Source: a virus. From it: a stretch of DNA of 28,077 nt. The stretch is from IMG/VR virus record IMGVR_UViG_3300049855_000084, positions 1 to 28,077 of that record; one strand, written 5' to 3'. The notes below the pieces were generated by a model. It worked only from the letters and a program-made list of their open reading frames with translations, did no database searches and was not told the DNA's origin. The translations under genes were made by a program, and so were the position numbers. Shown here piece by piece: positions 8,201 through 15,171 of this stretch (position 1 is the first letter of the stretch; every line of letters starts with the position of its first letter).

Positions 8201-8920
8201 GTTTGCCGCGTTCCTGCCGTCGCTGGTCTGCGTGCCGATAGCTGCCTGGGTAGACGCCAAAGACGAGGCGGCACCGGCCACCAGGTTGGACGCCGGGCCG
8301 AAACGATCTTGCAGCTTCGCCGCGTCAGTCTCAACGGCAGCTTGGTCGAGCCCGATATTCAGGCGGCGCTTCGCCAGCTCGTGGTCGAGGTCGGCCAGCG
8401 AGTTGTACACCGTGGCGTTGCCGTCGCTGTGCAGCTCGTTGATGGTGCCGCCAGGGCCGAATTTGAAGCCCTTGGGCAGGATGCCGAAGGGATCATCGCC
8501 AGGGCCGGCGACCAATCCGGCCACGGCTCGATCGAGATGCCGCAGCACGGGCATGTCATCCTGAGCAACGGCCATGTTGCGCGGATTCGCCAGCCAACCG
8601 GCCAGCTCGGGGTGCTCACGCTGCGTGCGCTCCAGATCGATTTCGCGCACCTTGGCCTGACGCTGCACCTCGTCGAGGTTCCTGTCGACCATATCGGCCG
8701 GCAGCCGGGTGGCGGATGCCAGGGCCATCACCTGGGCGGCGCGGTCTGGTGTCTGCTGAAGCCCTACCCTGGCGCTCGCCTGAAGCGCGGCGTCCTTGGA
8801 CGAGCCAAGCTGTTGCACCAGGTCGTCGTAAGGATTGGCGACCGGCGCGGGATCTTCAGCCGGCGTGACGCCAACCGGTGGCAGGGTGGCAACCAGGGCA
8901 TCATATTCATTTGCTGGCAT
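2279..8920 (-). CDS. Giant internal virion (injection) protein, 2213 aa, with HEMGH motif
   Basis: This very large protein is encoded last in the internal-core cluster, where T7-like phages place gp16. By position and size it is probably a virion protein ejected into the host ahead of the DNA. It is mostly helical, with Ala/Gly-rich stretches near residues 210-440. Residues 942-946 read HEMGH within STFVHEMGHAYLEIL, an HExxH zinc-protease-like motif of the kind found in large polyvalent phage proteins. The last 500 residues hold hydrophobic helices (near SALVNLTGLAQSIPRVG and LLVWTLPAVASGLLTGF) that could insert into the host membrane. I see no lytic transglycosylase motif like that of T7 gp16. 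At 2213 aa it is far longer than gp16 (about 1320 aa). Its start overlaps the upstream gene by 14 bases. Injection role likely; enzymatic role only inferred. Confidence 0.88.
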   Translation of the reverse strand: MPANEYDALVATLPPVGVTPAEDPAPVANPYDDLVQQLGSSKDAALQASARVGLQQTPDRAAQVMALASATRLPADMVDRNLDEVQRQAKVREIDLERTQREHPELAGWLANPRNMAVAQDDMPVLRHLDRAVAGLVAGPGDDPFGILPKGFKFGPGGTINELHSDGNATVYNSLADLDHELAKRRLNIGLDQAAVETDAAKLQDRFGPASNLVAGAASSLASTQAAIGTQTSDGRNAANDLAAASQQLSPGLSGSIQRGVGGLAADLPLMLAGGPLAEGASALMKASRARAVVATLLGTRTAKAAGTFAATVASVQPLAIREGLADAQQNGAGSGAANYLIESLIPGAFGRTGIQRALVPGVDHLATGADGWLPAAKHLLLDAGMEATEEATTELGHALFEVGSGQNPNALKADQLLPRLAAAGAVGGLAGAVFNLPQVARDKWQREAVQLRQSTLEADGLAAAFDLARSSKTGTRNPEQLQHLLERHTGTAGTTTYFQSEDFVAHYEAKGADPELMAVQMGVDQATYQAARAAGSAIPVPTAGFLAHTTEDDRPLLDKARMRPDGLNREELGTATEEMRTLLQGAISQAKQSAEQSAAPVDTVTETGRAKIRSEVEAQLIAAGRDATTARNESLLVSEPMANLAERFNTQSREQADREALATFKREHSGNLPDQKSDEWKTTLEKARAAAPVVDPFEIYSRYIKRIGRGEDPAAVGRSLEEQPLPVHNLTLKEAIGETIGENVTLGRPTSSTDQQGNPVFTTYQKRVGGAWVKSAMDDGITPAQLDEAFNRHAAGKDISSIKAGRWILKNQEMIIAEAVAQRHLADTFKVLKSEPVATTEEEQRIADELNANFFQSGIVAAPGHSLEYVSLVKQWKKANGDRTPSPKSEEWDSLVQQAAKIDAANGRSYDQPARGKINVAPGRELSVGLLEGADRSTFVHEMGHAYLEILDDLATNGAAPDSIVADVATIRTWLGADEKSAFTVDQHEQFARGFERYLMEGKAPSSTLRRAFANFKNWLTKIYRDVLALNVNLTPEVRSVFDRLLASDDAIARSSEEIGNKSPWETAAEAGMSEEQFASYLKEIDYRKDRAADFVRARLMHADFLAESEERDREREVLKADLSKQIDAQPVYQAIRLLQDGQPPEGLTLDEMLGDSAPEEGRIKLNKDDLLRTYTPADLAKLPGPQAKDAPPRANRGKLIYSPDGGMTLADAALMFGYQDGDALWMALTTAPDRDATVSQQVDAEMAKRYPDPLVDGSLDVIAKGELADQVAGHVLDREVKALGSKVGQQVAPTEILRQVARDLINKTKASNLRPDTYWRAARTASAEAFSAAAKARDGKPEQQAKYDRQAFDAAQRERFSLHLFRAATEAKEASDKGRTYLNRFDTLDTRQRLGKAGGWEFTVYDEIGNAAQVVPSIDDARKVVASNPGFSFARTNGYLEQIDNILEGYDLRRVSNRELRRRESLQSWIARQEDAGEPVNIGEQVIADLGRRNWSDLTVAEQAEVLDAVRNVEHLAKLKNKLLKDRAKRELEEASALLVSGINEHATRTVVKRIGTTWTENAQDRFVRYFEDHRKDSFLAREMDGYQNAGPVWEYLIRPRNEASAAEQELLSSATLLRDSDFKEWQKSAGISRQDIPGTRLRLNNEQRLGLVLNWGNAEGRQRVLMYLGQLGYGKADMQAVIDSLDEADWKLVNATWKQIDSYWSEIRAIEQRTTGLPPEKVEALPIDSRFGRQAGGYYPIKYDQRLSSKAGDLNAAADAKQALRAAMGSNQTRRGHTKQRARDVSGLALRLDFGVVGEHLSEVIHDITHRELLIDQNKLLRDAALSQAIIDRYGRGALDQFVNTAADIAVGDKPARSASERLLRGLRKNSSAATFGFNLTSALVNLTGLAQSIPRVGAGYMGSAFARVFRDATHMEASATWVKAKSSTMRQRASTQLQNLQEATGRVEPEGKLAAVRRWGYYPMHKVQQAVDTVTWIGAYERGMAEGLKAGKPLADAEADAVAIADQTVLDTQGSGRIGDLSAFQRGGEASKVLTAFYSYFNVTYNLQREAVQQVRADPSSPRSWLRAGTDTLLVWTLPAVASGLLTGFLRGEKDKDEKKRLEQMAADQVAYGMGMLVGVREVGGAVQGGFGYSGPAGLRSFDVANGLVLQLRQGDVDKAALKAAIGASGALLGLPAVEINRIIDSIETAEKKGDPAAAIRVMLFGKPR

Positions 8921-10655
8921 CGGTGGCGGTCTTCTTGAGGTTGGCGTTGTAGATATCGGTCATCTCAGAATCCGTCAGCGTGCGCCCGGCGCGTGCGGCT
9001 GCTTCCTTGATCTTGGCCGCTTCCGCCGCTGGTACCTGCGACACGGCGAACGCCATGCGATCGACGCCGGGAAGCTGAAAGGTCGGAACCTGCTTCTCGC
9101 TGAAGTTGTCGCCAAATGGATGCAGGATGTAATTTGAAACGAATCCGCGTGGATCTTTCACCGTCTGCTGCATGACCAGCTTGTCACTGATCTTGCGCAC
9201 CTCTTCGGGGCCTACCGGCTTGCCCGTGGCCTGCTGCTGGGCGATCACCGCCTGATCAACGAGGCGACGGAATGCCACGGCAGGCGGGTTGGCCGTCGCC
9301 ACGCCATCCTTCACCGTGTACGGGCGCGGATCGATCCCCAGTCCGGCCAGGGCTTCGTTCACCACGTCTTCGCGTGAGCTGATGCCGTTGAGCACCTTGG
9401 CCGACGCATCGGCGTTGCCCGACTTCTCGCGCAGGTCGGATTGCAGTTTGACCAACTCCTTAAATTCGGTGTTGCTCAACTTCATGCGGTAGTCGAGCAA
9501 GTTGGTCTTCACGAATCCGTCACGGGTCGCATCGGACGACGCCAGGGCCTGGAGCTTGTAATACTGGCCCCAATCGGTGGCAGGCTCTTCACGCTTGGTC
9601 ATCGACGCGGCATAGGCGCGAAGCGTGTTCTGTCGCTCTGGCGGAAGTGCCGACATGGTCTTTGATGGGATGCCATCAGCGCCACGTAGGTTCCTTGGAT
9701 CAGTCAGCGCCTCATAACCCTGCTTGAAAGCGATGTCCTCGGCCTGCCCCTTGGCCTGAAGGTACAGACTGTTGAGTCGCGTCACGCGCTCCATCGTCGC
9801 ATCCTGCAACTTCGGATCGCTGATCTTGCGCACCTCGTCCAGCATGGTGTCCAGTGGCTTCTCGGTCGAGAAGATCGCCGCCGCCTGGCGCTGGCTTTCA
9901 CCACGCGTACCGGCCACGTCCAGGGCGCGGATGGTTTGCGCCTGGGCATCTGGCGTCATCTCGGCCTGATAGCGGTCGAAGTGCGCCTTCGCGCCCGTGT
10001 CGTTCTCATCGGCCAACATGCGATCGATGACGCTGGTGTGCGATTGGCTGATGGTCTTGGCCTTGGTGGTCGCCACCCATTCAGGCGGCAGGCCATTGCG
10101 CTGACCGTATTCCTGCACGGCGTTCGCCTGGCGGTCCAGCTCTTGGTTCACCCGGCCTTCGTCCTGGTAGTAGAGCCCCACCGCCTGCTGGCTGGTGGCA
10201 AGCCCGTCCTGAAACACCTGATCGTCGTACGTGTGACGCTCGGCGCCCATGTGCGACTGCAAAGCGCGATTCACCCCGTTGCGACGGTCAGCGGCCAGCA
10301 GGCGAAATGCCTCTTTCGCGTCGGGGTCGGTCAAGCCTTCTTCGATCTTCGACGCCGTCTTGTCGTAGTCCGGCAGAACCTTGTCAGGCAGGCCGAATGC
10401 ATCCTTGCCGCGCACCTGGAGCGCCATCGGCATCGTATTGGCTTCCCAGGCCCCGAGCTGATTGCTGGCATCCTCAACGGCGATCTGGTGCGCCTTCCGC
10501 TTTTCCTGCTGGTAGATGTCCTGCGTGACATTGCCGACGTTTTGCAGGGCTTGGCCGATGTCGGCCCCATAGTCGGCGGCGGTCGGCTGAAAGTTGATGC
10601 GGGCGGATGGTAAGCCACTCGCCTGAACTTGATGCTGGGCAACGGGAACGCGCAT
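8907..10655 (-). CDS. Internal virion protein, 582 aa (gp15 position)
   Basis: The protein is long, charged and almost wholly helical, with no signal peptide or membrane segment. It lies between a gp14-like core protein and the giant internal protein, which is the place of T7 gp15. It probably forms part of the inner core under the portal and of the ejection tube. The N-terminus (MRVPVAQHQVQASGLPSAR) and the following GADIGQALQNVGNVTQDIY segment resemble the openings of internal proteins in other podoviruses. No enzymatic motif is visible. It begins three bases after the stop of the core protein and overlaps the giant gene by 14 bases, so the three are probably translated as a coupled set. 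The role rests on position and composition rather than a diagnostic motif. Confidence 0.8.
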   Translation of the reverse strand: MRVPVAQHQVQASGLPSARINFQPTAADYGADIGQALQNVGNVTQDIYQQEKRKAHQIAVEDASNQLGAWEANTMPMALQVRGKDAFGLPDKVLPDYDKTASKIEEGLTDPDAKEAFRLLAADRRNGVNRALQSHMGAERHTYDDQVFQDGLATSQQAVGLYYQDEGRVNQELDRQANAVQEYGQRNGLPPEWVATTKAKTISQSHTSVIDRMLADENDTGAKAHFDRYQAEMTPDAQAQTIRALDVAGTRGESQRQAAAIFSTEKPLDTMLDEVRKISDPKLQDATMERVTRLNSLYLQAKGQAEDIAFKQGYEALTDPRNLRGADGIPSKTMSALPPERQNTLRAYAASMTKREEPATDWGQYYKLQALASSDATRDGFVKTNLLDYRMKLSNTEFKELVKLQSDLREKSGNADASAKVLNGISSREDVVNEALAGLGIDPRPYTVKDGVATANPPAVAFRRLVDQAVIAQQQATGKPVGPEEVRKISDKLVMQQTVKDPRGFVSNYILHPFGDNFSEKQVPTFQLPGVDRMAFAVSQVPAAEAAKIKEAAARAGRTLTDSEMTDIYNANLKKTATDASK

Positions 10656-10658
10656 GGG

Positions 10659-11132
10659 TCAAGCCTTCGCTGCTGCGCCGGCAACGTTGCCCCCGGCGCT
10701 GATGAGTGTCCCGATGGCTTGGAGGCGCCCGCGTCGCATGGCGGCATCGCCCTGCATGCGCATACTGGTGGCGTTCACCTTGTAGCCCCAAGCCTCACGG
10801 GCGGCGTTGTTGCGGATGGTCAGCGCGTCCTCTTCGCCAATGCGCTGGGCGTCGATCTGCACCTGGTCGCCACTACTGCCGGCGTCGCCCACCTGCACGC
10901 CCTGGCCGGCGAGCGATGCCCGCTGTGATCCGATCAGTGCGCGGGTCTGAATCCGGCTGCGGGTTTCGTCGACGTTGCCGCGTGCAATGGCGTCGACGGC
11001 CTGCATTTCGGCCACGTTGGCATTCCATTCGCCAATGCGCTGCTCGTCCTGCCCGGCGCGAAAGGAGCCATAGGCGGAAAAGCCAGAGCCGATGAGCCCG
11101 AGGCCAGCGCCAGCGATCATTGCAGCACCCAT
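10659..11132 (-). CDS. Virion core protein, T7 gp14-like
   Basis: This 157-aa protein has an Ala/Gly-rich hydrophobic N-terminus (MGAAMIAGAGLGLIGSGFSA), a helical middle with many Arg, Gln and Asp residues, and an Ala/Gly-rich hydrophobic C-terminus (LISAGGNVAGAAAKA). That layout is typical of the gp14 family of podovirus internal core proteins, which leave the capsid first and form a pore in the outer membrane. The segment RALIGSQRASLAGQGVQV is a recognisable family pattern. It lies directly after tail tubular protein B and before the two larger internal proteins, as in T7-like gene order. A single base separates it from the upstream stop. Confidence 0.8.
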   Translation of the reverse strand: MGAAMIAGAGLGLIGSGFSAYGSFRAGQDEQRIGEWNANVAEMQAVDAIARGNVDETRSRIQTRALIGSQRASLAGQGVQVGDAGSSGDQVQIDAQRIGEEDALTIRNNAAREAWGYKVNATSMRMQGDAAMRRGRLQAIGTLISAGGNVAGAAAKA

Positions 11133-11133
11133 G

Positions 11134-13659
11134 TCAGGCCCCTCCTACATCGCCGGTCGGCGCAACGGCAAGCACCGCCAGCGGCAGCGGGTCTGCCTGC
11201 TGAAGGCACCAATGGCCGTTATTGTTCCAGGTAGAATCTAGACCCACCTCAACGGCACCAGTCTGCAACAGCGTGGGGTCGCCGTAATTCTCAGTGGTGC
11301 GGAACTTGGCTTCATAGAGGTGGTCAAAGTCCGTGCCGGCGTACATGCCGCGGCTCGACTCCAGCAACACGGTTACCTTTTTTACCAGCTTCTTCTTATC
11401 GGTCAGGGTCTCGCTCTGGACGTTCTCCAGATCCAGCGATTCCAACTGGCTCACATAGGGCAGGCCGACGTGAATGATGGTATACGGGCGGGTCAGGTGC
11501 ACCGTTCCACCGGTTACCACCTGCTGCGGCTCAACGTTGCCATCGGCCAGGATGGAAACCGTTTGGCCTTCCAGGTGGCTCAATCCGCCCACGTCGTCAA
11601 CGGCGCGTGACCAGACTGCCGTTGCCACACCCTGGAACGTTGCGGGCACATCACGTTGTGCCCGGACGCTGACGACAGTGCCGCTGGTGTAGGCGATGAT
11701 GCGGGCTTCTAGCTTGGCGGTGCCAATGGTGAGGAAAATGGAGTTGTCCACATCGCCAGCGACGAAGAACGATGCTGAGGCGGTCAGGGTCAACACATCA
11801 TCGACCGTCCACCCGCTACCGGTCAGGGTCATGGTGGTGGCCGACACATTGCGCCCGTCGTAGCTCAACCCGCAGTCAACAAAGAAGGCGTCGATCGCGA
11901 CATTGGTCACCCGGCGCGAGGCAAACCGCTCAATGAAGCGCTTCGTCACGCCGCCGATGGTGCGATTGACCACCACATAGACCGCGTCCTCCGTGCCCTC
12001 GGGGATCGATACGATACGCTCATAGGAGCCCAGGGTGTCGTGACGATGCCAGGCAATCACTTGCTGTTCGCGAAGGTAGGTCAGTCCCAGCATCACGCCA
12101 TCAGCGCGAATGGCCCACACGATGGATTGCGGAATTTCGGCATAGTCCCAATCGACAATGGTCTGACCGTCGAACAGATGAGCGCTGAAGGTGGTCAGGT
12201 CGTCGCCCTGGTATCCATCGGCGTTGATGTCGTAGCGGTAGTCTCGCACGATCGACCCACGCGCTTGCAGGTAGATGGCCGTGTTCCCAATGGCGATGGG
12301 CGACGGATCGCCCGCGCCGTGATAGCCCTGCTGCTGCACGTTGATGGCGGTTGGCTTCACGACGCCGTCGGTATCCCCCTGGATGACGAACTCACCGCCG
12401 CCCGTCAGGGCCGACAGCTTTCCACCAATCTCAATCAGATGCAGCACTTCATTCACCTGTCGCCCGGCGAGGGTGAAAATCACCGCGTCATCGTCTTGCA
12501 CCGGGGTCATGGTCGAAAAGTTGTGAAAGTTGCCAACCTGCGAAAACCACGCCTTTTCCGTGGCGTTGTTGGTATTCGCGAAGCACATGCGTTGCTGGAA
12601 GTACGTGGCAGTTGAAGGGTAGTTGCCAGCCGATCCGAATAGTATCGGGTATTCGGCGGGATTGTCGCTCTGGTCGGGGGTGATTCCTCCGTCCACAAAC
12701 TTAGCCGTCCCGGCAATGCCGATGAATCCGAATACGCCGTTGACCTCTTTGTAGACGTAATAGTTCTTCGCACCGGACACCGCGCCCCAGGTAAGGGTGA
12801 TCGGATTGGCAATGGTTGGCGATGCGATTGAACTTAGGGCAAAATAAATAGTCCGGACCCCTCCGCCGCCGGTAAATGCGCCGTATCCGGTCGAATCGAC
12901 TCCATTGAGCGTGAAGGTATTCAAGCCAGTAACTGTGATGGTGTAGGTATTCCCATTCAGCTGCGTCATGCCGTTGACGACGTAGAAGGTCACTTGGTCG
13001 CCGGTCACATAGCCATGCGGAGCGCTCGTGGTAATGGCGCAAGGGTTAGCATTGGTCGCTGCAAAAACAGTCGCGCCATAGCCGCTGCCGGGTAAGCTTT
13101 CCTCCAGGGTTCCAGACGATACGGCGCTGACCATATATTTGATAGTCAGCGCCCCTGCCGTCCCTGTTCCAGTGACACCTTGGGGGGCCGCAATTGATGG
13201 AAGAAAACTCACCGGAGCCAACGTCCACGCCATGTGCCCGGTGCGCTTCAATTCATACGGCGGATAGTTCGGATGGACGATCGTCACCACATCGGCGCTC
13301 TGCACGTATTGCAGCGTCAGCAAGTCGGCAGTGACGTAGGGGGTGACGATCTCATACGGCACGCCCGGCGAGGTCTCCAACATCGCGCCGTTGCGGATCA
13401 CGCGCATGTACAGATTGCCGAACTCCAGCACATAGGTTTGGCTGGCGTTGAATACGAACTTGATCAGCCGGACAGATCCGCTGCCCTTCGTCTCATAGAT
13501 GAGCTTCGAACCTGGACGGTTCTGCACGCCGCCGAATCGCTGCACCTGGAAATTACGGCAGGTCTTCAGGCCAGACTGATACTTGGACTGATCGGCACGT
13601 GCGTACAGGCCGGGGGCCAGTTCGCCGCCTGAAAAACTCCGCTGGATGGCGGTCGTCAT
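11134..13659 (-). CDS. Tail tubular protein B (T7 gp12-like nozzle) with an added beta domain
   Basis: The N-terminus carries the family signature: SFSGGELAPGLYARAD, then TCRNF and a GGVQNRPG turn (residues 8-50). Proteins of this family form the hexameric nozzle of the short tail, next to the gp11-like ring. At 841 aa it is close to T7 gp12 (about 794 aa). Residues 203-264 form a small beta domain (CAITTSAPHGYVTGDQVTF, then a TYTITVTGLNTFTL strand pair) of the type often labelled ubiquitin-activating E1 FCCH-like. The same kind of domain occurs in the SGNH esterase of this phage (17331-18779). The gene starts one base after the stop of tail tubular protein A and ends one base before the gp14-like gene. 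Confidence 0.92.
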   Translation of the reverse strand: MTTAIQRSFSGGELAPGLYARADQSKYQSGLKTCRNFQVQRFGGVQNRPGSKLIYETKGSGSVRLIKFVFNASQTYVLEFGNLYMRVIRNGAMLETSPGVPYEIVTPYVTADLLTLQYVQSADVVTIVHPNYPPYELKRTGHMAWTLAPVSFLPSIAAPQGVTGTGTAGALTIKYMVSAVSSGTLEESLPGSGYGATVFAATNANPCAITTSAPHGYVTGDQVTFYVVNGMTQLNGNTYTITVTGLNTFTLNGVDSTGYGAFTGGGGVRTIYFALSSIASPTIANPITLTWGAVSGAKNYYVYKEVNGVFGFIGIAGTAKFVDGGITPDQSDNPAEYPILFGSAGNYPSTATYFQQRMCFANTNNATEKAWFSQVGNFHNFSTMTPVQDDDAVIFTLAGRQVNEVLHLIEIGGKLSALTGGGEFVIQGDTDGVVKPTAINVQQQGYHGAGDPSPIAIGNTAIYLQARGSIVRDYRYDINADGYQGDDLTTFSAHLFDGQTIVDWDYAEIPQSIVWAIRADGVMLGLTYLREQQVIAWHRHDTLGSYERIVSIPEGTEDAVYVVVNRTIGGVTKRFIERFASRRVTNVAIDAFFVDCGLSYDGRNVSATTMTLTGSGWTVDDVLTLTASASFFVAGDVDNSIFLTIGTAKLEARIIAYTSGTVVSVRAQRDVPATFQGVATAVWSRAVDDVGGLSHLEGQTVSILADGNVEPQQVVTGGTVHLTRPYTIIHVGLPYVSQLESLDLENVQSETLTDKKKLVKKVTVLLESSRGMYAGTDFDHLYEAKFRTTENYGDPTLLQTGAVEVGLDSTWNNNGHWCLQQADPLPLAVLAVAPTGDVGGA

Positions 13660-13660
13660 G

Positions 13661-14251
13661 TCATTCTCTTCCGCTGATGAAGACGCTGTCCGGCTCCGGA
13701 TCGATGCCGGCCTCGTTGTAGGCGATGGCGCGAGCCTTTTCGATCACCGCCAAGTATCCGGCACGGCACTCTTCTTTTTTGCCAGCGGCGGCACTGATCG
13801 GCGACGCAATGTTGTAGCCCAACAGCCACGCCACGGCCTGCCCAAAGTCGACCGGGTAAAAGCCTGGGTCCGTGATGCGCTTGGTGTACAGGATCACCGC
13901 GGGGCTTTGGTCGCAGTAGATCAACAAGCCGCTGGCATCGCTGCCAACTTTGTACGGTGCGCCCTGCGTCGTGCGCCCGCCGCTGACCAAGCGCTGCAAC
14001 CGCACGGAGTCGTTCGGGTAGCGGTAGCTGTAGCCCCAATCGGTGTTCGGCGCCACGGCGACTTGGCCCAGCGTGGCATAGGTGTCAGCAAACGGCCAGG
14101 GGAACTCGGCCAGCGCCTGTTCCTTGATCGTGGGCAGCCAGAGACGGCACATGGCCGCCTCTTTGCTGTTCTCGTTGATGTTGCTGATAGACCGTGAAAC
14201 GCCCACATTGCTGAGGGCCTGATTGCACAGGTCGAGGTCATTATAGGGCAT
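13661..14251 (-). CDS. Tail tubular protein A (T7 gp11-like adaptor)
   Basis: This 196-aa protein matches the gp11-type head-tail adaptor that forms a dodecameric ring between portal and nozzle. It starts MPYNDLDLCNQALSNVG, then has a segment of the form EAAMCRLWLPTIKEQALAEF followed by PW, the typical pattern of the family's helical core. A YRYPND turn and a YxxTxRITDPGFY-like region follow. The length equals T7 gp11 (196 aa). It sits immediately before tail tubular protein B, the standard pairing. GGTGA stands five bases before the ATG and supports this start. Confidence 0.92.
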   Translation of the reverse strand: MPYNDLDLCNQALSNVGVSRSISNINENSKEAAMCRLWLPTIKEQALAEFPWPFADTYATLGQVAVAPNTDWGYSYRYPNDSVRLQRLVSGGRTTQGAPYKVGSDASGLLIYCDQSPAVILYTKRITDPGFYPVDFGQAVAWLLGYNIASPISAAAGKKEECRAGYLAVIEKARAIAYNEAGIDPEPDSVFISGRE

Positions 14252-14292
14252 GCCGTCACCAGTTCATGGGGCCAGGTAACGCCCGGCCCGGT

Positions 14293-14622
14293 TTACTTCT
14301 TGCCAGCAGGCCGCGATGCCTCGGACATCGTATCGGCGGACTTGGTTCCGCCCTGAATCACCGCAGATGGGGCCGCTTCAATTGGCGCTACCTTGCCCGT
14401 CTTGCCCACCGGCTTTTCAACGCCGCCTTCAATCTGGCGTTGGCGGGCCAGTGCATCGAGACGCACCAGCGCATCCTTTGCTTCATCGTCCAGTGGCACC
14501 CAGCGCGGGCCGATGTTGTCCAGATCAATATCAGCGTCGAACTCACGAACAGCCGGATTGCGGACATCAGCGGCGATGTACTCGCCATTGACGAAAGCTG
14601 AGGAAGTGATCTGGAAGCGCAT
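14293..14622 (-). CDS. Small protein downstream of the cement gene, function unknown
   Basis: The 109-aa product (from MRFQITSSAF) begins with a short beta-rich part of about 45 residues and ends in an Ala/Lys/Gly-rich, probably unstructured tail (PSAVIQGGTKSADTMSEAS). A longer in-frame start at 14703 exists, but it would include the hairpin at 14662-14689 and reads as low-complexity sequence, so I prefer the ATG at 14622. It lies between the cement protein and tail tubular protein A, where BPP-1-like phages carry small virion or head-completion proteins. I do not recognise a family. A structural or assembly role is inferred from position only. Confidence 0.7.
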   Translation of the reverse strand: MRFQITSSAFVNGEYIAADVRNPAVREFDADIDLDNIGPRWVPLDDEAKDALVRLDALARQRQIEGGVEKPVGKTGKVAPIEAAPSAVIQGGTKSADTMSEASRPAGKK

Positions 14623-14661
14623 GGCGAAGTTCTCGTTTTGTTTGGAGGCTTGTGACGCTGA

Positions 14662-14689
14662 ACCCCAGGCGCCTTGCGACACCTGGGGT
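14662..14689 (-). terminator. Hairpin after the capsid/cement genes, possible attenuator
   Basis: ACCCCAGG (14662-14669) pairs with CCTGGGGT (14682-14689), an 8-bp GC-rich stem with a 12-base loop, 27 bases after the cement stop codon. On the coding strand only two T residues follow, so it is a weak terminator at best. It may protect the 3' end of the capsid message or partly reduce read-through, so that capsid and cement are made in excess over tail proteins. Confidence 0.4.
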
Positions 14690-14715
14690 AGAGCAACCAG
14701 CAAAGAGACTGGATC

Positions 14716-15123
14716 TTAGATCAGGCGATATTCCTGATCCCACGCCAAGCCGGCGTAGATGATCGGGATATTCGGCGTGGTGCCGCCAACCGTGTAGTTG
14801 AAGCGCACATAGCGCTTCGGCGTGTGGCTGGCGATACCCAGATTCAGGCGCCCATAGGCGGTTCCGGAAACCAGCGTCGGGGTAGCCGTGGCGATCGTGA
14901 TCAGATTGACCGAGAAAGCCGCATCGTCAGCGCCTTGCAAAGTGACGACCAGGGTTGGGGCCGTGCCGGTCGGGGTTCCGATTTCAACGAACGCACCGCT
15001 AGGTTTGGCGCTGCCATTCCAGCCGAGATTCTTCGCGGCGAGGAAGTCGATGTAATCGGTAGACGCCGCCGAAACGGTCAGCGTCTGGGGGTTGGAGGGA
15101 GCATTCAGAGCATCGAGAAGCAT
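14716..15123 (-). CDS. Capsid cement (decoration) protein, Bbp16-like
   Basis: This 135-aa, beta-rich protein is encoded straight after the major capsid gene. It starts MLLDALNAPSNPQTLTVSA and is rich in Thr, Val, Ala and Gly with almost no predicted helix. Length and position match the BPP-1 cement protein Bbp16 (about 140 aa), a jelly-roll-like protein that sits on the outside of the capsid and stabilises it. The segment YGRLNLGIASHTPKRYVRF is typical of this group as I remember it. Only 48 bases separate it from the capsid stop, and a 6-bp hairpin (CTGAGC/GCTCAG, 15160-15175) overlaps that stop. Assignment by size, fold type and context. Confidence 0.8.
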   Translation of the reverse strand: MLLDALNAPSNPQTLTVSAASTDYIDFLAAKNLGWNGSAKPSGAFVEIGTPTGTAPTLVVTLQGADDAAFSVNLITIATATPTLVSGTAYGRLNLGIASHTPKRYVRFNYTVGGTTPNIPIIYAGLAWDQEYRLI

Positions 15124-15171
15124 GATGGAGTACCTGTGCGGAAGTGGTGGGGCGTGGGGCTGAGCGATTGC

